Below, one piece after another: positions 61,058 to 64,000 of a DNA stretch of 64,000 nucleotides. This DNA comes from Mucilaginibacter sp. L3T2-6. Its GTDB lineage: Bacteria; Bacteroidota; Bacteroidia; Sphingobacteriales; Sphingobacteriaceae. Under the pieces are notes generated by a model that saw only the letters and a program-made list of their open reading frames with translations, had not been told where the DNA came from and made no database searches. Position numbers and translations under genes: made by a program. The stretch lies in NCBI RefSeq assembly GCF_030519355.1, contig NZ_JAUMKC010000003.1, positions 124,001-188,000 on the forward strand, in the 5' to 3' direction. How positions within the stretch are numbered: the stretch's first letter is position 1; each line of letters starts with the position of its first letter.

Positions 61058-61542
61058 ATTTTATACTGTCGCGCAGAACGTTTGCGACCTTAGCAGACCG
61101 TAAACTTAAGGCTCCTTTAAGATCTGCAGATATGCTGCCTGGCCTTACGCCCGGTTCGGAACTGGTAATAACCGTTAGCTTACCGTACCATTAGAGGCGG
61201 TGCCGCAAGTCGGCCGGCTTGTATGTCAATTGTCCCAGATAAAGCACGTAGTTTCACTCATCCGGGAATACTACCCGGTTCAATCGTGCAAAACGCCCAG
61301 ATGCTACCGTTTTCAAAACTGTAATCATGCTTAATCTGCCTGCTGGTTATATTACTTACAGCCTGCAGTAGGTGCATGAGTTGAAACCATTAACATGCCT
61401 GGCATGAAATGCCAGGGACAAGAGCAGGGGGGCATGATGGTACGGCTTTAGCATTTTGCTTTAATGGCCTTACTTGCGGTTTGCAGTCTTCATTGTAAAC
61501 AACTGCGCGTTAATTTTTTATTCATTTTAAATCGTTTTTGTT
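61058..61542. other. Intergenic region after the histidine kinase
   Basis: 485 bp with no plausible gene on either strand. It contains a perfect hairpin CCTGGCAT-GAA-ATGCCAGG (61,398-61,416) and a shorter dyad CCGGG/CCCGG (61,262-61,278). Neither has a clear T-run. I can assign no function to the rest; the GC content is near that of coding DNA, so gene debris is possible. Confidence 0.4.
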
Positions 61543-61650
61543 ATGCTTTTACCATTTGCTTTTATTGCTATCGCTGTTTTTCTGGTGCTGGCTATTATTC
61601 TGATTGTACGGAAAACCAAAGGGAAAGATGAACGGCGCAAGGGCGTATAG
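61543..61650 (+). CDS. 35-aa membrane peptide
   Basis: A very short frame, MLLPFAFIAIAVFLVLAIIL followed by a basic tail (IVRKTKGKDERRKGV): one transmembrane helix with a positively charged cytosolic end. This hydrophobic-then-basic layout is typical of genuine small membrane proteins. No ribosome site is clear. It lies between the kinase and the broken response regulator. No function known. Confidence 0.45.
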   Translation: MLLPFAFIAIAVFLVLAIILIVRKTKGKDERRKGV

Positions 61651-61797
61651 AACGCCTCTTGATATTTTATGAAAAATTAATTAGCACGCGGGATGGCGAT
61701 GTTGCCTAATGTATTTAACGCAATTAAATAGCGTATTTACCACTATAAACAATCTTTAGTGTTAAATCGTTTAATTTCAAGTTAATGCTATGAAAAT

Positions 61798-62454
61798 ATG
61801 ACCAGGCTATTGCTGATTGAAGACCACGGAATTGTGCGGGATGCCCTGCGCCAGCTTCTGCAAAAGGACAGTGGAGAATATATTGTTGATGTAGCCGCAT
61901 CGGGTACAGAGGCTTTAAATATGCTCTGAGAAGGGTTGCGTCCTGATGTACTGCTTATTGATCTTCATTTGGGAGATATGTCGGGAATTGAGCTGACTGA
62001 GCAAGCAAAGGCCATTTATCCGGATGCCAAAATGGTGCTCCTTACTTATGAGGCTGATGAAAGTTTTGTGTCGGCGGCGTTCCGGTCCGGAGCAAGCGGG
62101 TACATTCTTAAGGAAGCTGATTCCGAGGAGCTGTTGTTTGGTTTACGTAAAGTTGTACAGGGCCGCCGGTTTATTTGCACCGGCATTACGGAAAGGCTTT
62201 GCACCCGTCTTTCCCGCGATAGCCGGGCCGTTAAACGGCCAATAAGCATCGGGCTTTCTTCGCGGGAGGCCGAAATATTGGAACTGATTGCCGATGGTTA
62301 TACTAACCTTCAAATTGCGGGAATGTTATTCACCAGCAGGCGCACAGTAGAAGGTCATCGTCTTTCGTTGCTAAACAAGACAGGGACGCGAAACAGCCCC
62401 GAACTCATTAAGTTTGCTATGTTAAATGGCCTGTTGAATGTTGCGGCCGGATAA
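61798..62454 (+). pseudogene. LuxR-type response regulator with in-frame TGA
   Basis: The frame from ATG 61,798 reads MTRLLLIEDHGIVRDALRQL through to TEALNML, then TGA at 61,927-61,929 (codon 44), then EGLRPDVLLIDLHLGDMSGI in the same frame to the natural stop at 62,454. The phosphorylated Asp (VLLIDLHLG), signalling Lys (GYILKEAD) and LuxR-type HTH (LSSREAEILELIADGYTNLQ) lie after the break. It would be a normal NarL-type protein of about 218 residues without the stop. A TTG restart at 61,936 could give a fragment lacking the receiver's N-terminus. One base substitution explains it, and it leaves the adjacent kinase without its likely partner. Confidence 0.8.
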
Positions 62455-62506
62455 TAATTGCATCGTTCATTTAGAGTAATCAGATGACACTATAAAACCG
62501 TATACA

Positions 62507-62716
62507 ATGAAAACTAAATTTTGTACGCTGAGCCTGGCACTGTTGTTAGCCGCAGGTCTGAGCGCCTGTAAAAGCCATAATAATAATAGCAGCAGCGATT
62601 CAGCCGCGACCCGGAATGATACCGCCAGTGGCATGCATGTAACACCGGATGCCAGCCGGAGCGATACATTAAATAAAGATACCACTCATACAGATACCGC
62701 TAAAAGGCCCGGATAA
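62507..62716 (+). CDS. Small lipoprotein, 69 aa
   Basis: A lipoprotein signal peptide (MKTKFCTLSLALLLAAGLSAC) with lipobox LSAC. The mature part of about 48 residues is rich in Ser, Asn, Asp and Thr (KSHNNNSSSDSAATRNDTAS), low-complexity and probably disordered on the cell envelope. No known function. Confidence 0.7.
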   Translation: MKTKFCTLSLALLLAAGLSACKSHNNNSSSDSAATRNDTASGMHVTPDASRSDTLNKDTTHTDTAKRPG

Positions 62717-62800
62717 CGTACTCCGGCTAAAGGCTAACTATATCATACCCCAGCCGTTCGCCTGCACAAACATTTGCCTTAGTTGCAGACTGGCAAAATT

Positions 62801-63523
62801 TTACCACGCTGCCTCGCCGTCCTCCTTTAAAAACTTTCCGGTAATGCCGGAAACCGGCTGCAGGGCGATATCAACTATAGCCGCAGCGCCCTGCTCAATG
62901 GTTTTAGCACCCTGAAATTGGTTAAGGCTGGTAGCTGTATATCCGGGAGTTACACTGTTAACCGTTATACCGGTATCATAAAGTTCGTTCGCCAGCATTA
63001 CGGTAAAGGCATTAAGCGCTGTCTTTGAGGCGCCGTAGGCATTGTACTTATCTCTGTTCAGGTTTCGTCCGGCCTGTGTGCGCAGGGTTATAGAGCCAAC
63101 CTCGCTGGAAACGTTAATGATGGCAGCGTTAGCCGCTTTTTTCAGCAATGGCAAGAGCTCCTGCGTAGTTTGCACGGCGCCAAAAAAATTGGTGTCGAAT
63201 ATCCGGCGCAGATTTTCTACGTCTCCGGTGGCAAAGTCTTGGGGCAGGTCTCCGGCAATGCCCGCGTTGTTTATCAGAATGTCCAGGGCGCTGATTTTTG
63301 CTTCCATGTGGTGTCTTGCCTGGCGGACGGAGTTGATATCAGCCACATCAATTACCAGCGTCTCCACATTGGTAATGCCGTAGCTGTTTAGTTTTTTAAC
63401 TGCTTCAAGCCCGGCTCCTTCATTCCTGCTGCCCAGGTATACAAAATGGCTATTTTGGGCCAGCTGCTTAGCTACTTCGAAGCCAATTCCCTTGTTAGCG
63501 CCGGTTATCAATACTGTTTTCAT
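62801..63523 (-). CDS. SDR family oxidoreductase
   Basis: 240 residues from the ATG at 63,523 (MKTVLITGANKGIGFEVAKQ); the longer frame upstream is not conserved. The Rossmann NAD(P)-binding TG-x3-G-x-G motif is TGANKGIG, the NNAG motif is ILINNAGIAG, and the catalytic Tyr-Lys pair is YGASKTALNAF. The Ser is in INVSSEVGS. Substrate not predictable. It is the last gene that can be supported in the window. Confidence 0.92.
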   Translation of the reverse strand: MKTVLITGANKGIGFEVAKQLAQNSHFVYLGSRNEGAGLEAVKKLNSYGITNVETLVIDVADINSVRQARHHMEAKISALDILINNAGIAGDLPQDFATGDVENLRRIFDTNFFGAVQTTQELLPLLKKAANAAIINVSSEVGSITLRTQAGRNLNRDKYNAYGASKTALNAFTVMLANELYDTGITVNSVTPGYTATSLNQFQGAKTIEQGAAAIVDIALQPVSGITGKFLKEDGEAAW

Positions 63524-64000
63524 AATAGAATATTTAATTAGACGCAAATAAATCCAACGAAGTTCAATTCTGCAATACACGATCCATGAACATTTACAAG
63601 ATTTTAGCATTTATTCCTTTGCATCACATACTTTGCTTAACCCGCTGCAATAAAATAATCGGTTAAGTAATAACCTAATAGCGCTCAATTTCGTATAAGG
63701 AAATGTTATGTTAAATATTAATTAACGGCAGATTTAGTTGCATAATAACCGGACGGGTGGTTTAACATTAAGCGCTTGCTGATTATTAGACTTATTTCGG
63801 TTCTGAATAACCAATAACGATAACGACGGTAAACAATGCCTGGCAGCGCTTGAAGCCTTCACAGGTAAACTGGCCAAACTGGTAGAAATATCTATCAAAA
63901 CATCGGTCACTTTGAACCGGGTAAGAGTTTAGATTAAGAAAGCTGAAGAAATGGATAAAAAACCAAAATCGGTTTTTCCGGGCGCTAAAAATCTCATAGA
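63524..64000. other. Terminal intergenic region
   Basis: 477 bp without a convincing complete gene. A plus-strand stretch at about 63,817-63,933 codes DGKQCLAALEAFTGKLAKLV without a start codon and looks like debris or a short coding remnant. At 63,952 an ATG begins MDKKPKSVFPGAKNLI and runs off the window edge, which could be the start of a small gene. Confidence 0.35.

Noticed and set aside
61927..61929. TGA as selenocysteine in the response regulator
   Set aside because: Receiver domains have no selenocysteine site, and no SECIS-like hairpin is evident directly after the codon.
1..64000. CRISPR arrays, insertion sequences, rRNA and tRNA genes
   Set aside because: No regularly spaced short repeats, no transposase frame, and no rRNA- or tRNA-like stretch was found by reading.

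Overview
The window looks like a chromosome segment of a Bacteroidota bacterium, most likely Sphingobacteriaceae (Mucilaginibacter/Pedobacter type). The signs are a TonB-dependent outer-membrane protein followed one base later by a GLPGLI protein, several Crp/Fnr regulators of the Bacteroidota type, a Bacteroidota mobilization block (MobC-like protein, MOBP relaxase, TraG coupling protein, Toprim protein), a DUF3276 domain, and AT-rich intergenic DNA with few Shine-Dalgarno sequences. I saw no rRNA or tRNA genes, CRISPR array or transposase.

Layout. (1) 1-8.9 kb, minus strand: poorly characterised, partly surface or secreted proteins, including a repeat protein of four units of about 190 residues. 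Several are damaged: a frameshift near 261, and a junction near 7.4 kb where a lipoprotein missing its C-terminus meets a repeat protein missing its N-terminus. A Crp/Fnr regulator closes the block. (2) 9.8-21.4 kb: a mobile, accessory island with a zinc-ribbon protein, a DUF3276-RadC fusion, a 128-bp inverted-repeat structure, a frameshifted protein that may be a nuclease, a helical-repeat protein ending in a HEPN-type R-x4-H motif, and the mobilization genes. A cluster of three perfect stem-loops at 16,301-16,383 precedes the mob genes and is the best oriT candidate. No integrase or other transfer genes are present, so this is part of an element or a remnant. It ends with a nonsense-mutated small gene and a MerR-HEPN gene.

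(3) 21.8-28.6 kb: an operon dabB-dabA-DUF6671-Sua5-small ORF, divergent from a LysR regulator with a perfect T-N11-A box between them. DabAB takes up inorganic carbon, and Sua5/TsaC enzymes consume bicarbonate, so the pairing suggests a bicarbonate-centred operon. (4) 28.8-43.6 kb: AI-2E transporter, P-type Ca2+-type ATPase, a phosphorylase-like protein lacking the PLP lysine, NTF2-like protein, GH25 lysozyme, TonB/GLPGLI pair, Crp/Fnr regulator, pirin and two alpha/beta hydrolases.

(5) 43.6-56.7 kb: an assimilatory nitrate locus. It has siroheme synthase CobA/SUMT, nirB, nirD, an Fnr-like regulator with four N-terminal cysteines, and an operon of porin, NarK-type transporter, a 1172-residue nitrate reductase fused to its own FAD/NAD(P)H diaphorase and BFD [2Fe-2S] domain, and an unusual rubredoxin-ended protein. 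Nitrate would enter through porin and NarK, be reduced to nitrite by the fused enzyme and to ammonium by NirBD with siroheme made through CobA. (6) 56.8-58.9 kb: a probable nitric-oxide response group (Rrf2 regulator, group III truncated haemoglobin, membrane and cupin proteins), with nearly identical 16-bp motifs upstream of the regulator and the globin. (7) 59.0-64 kb: a CHASE3-PAS histidine kinase, a response-regulator gene broken by an in-frame TGA, a small lipoprotein and an SDR oxidoreductase.
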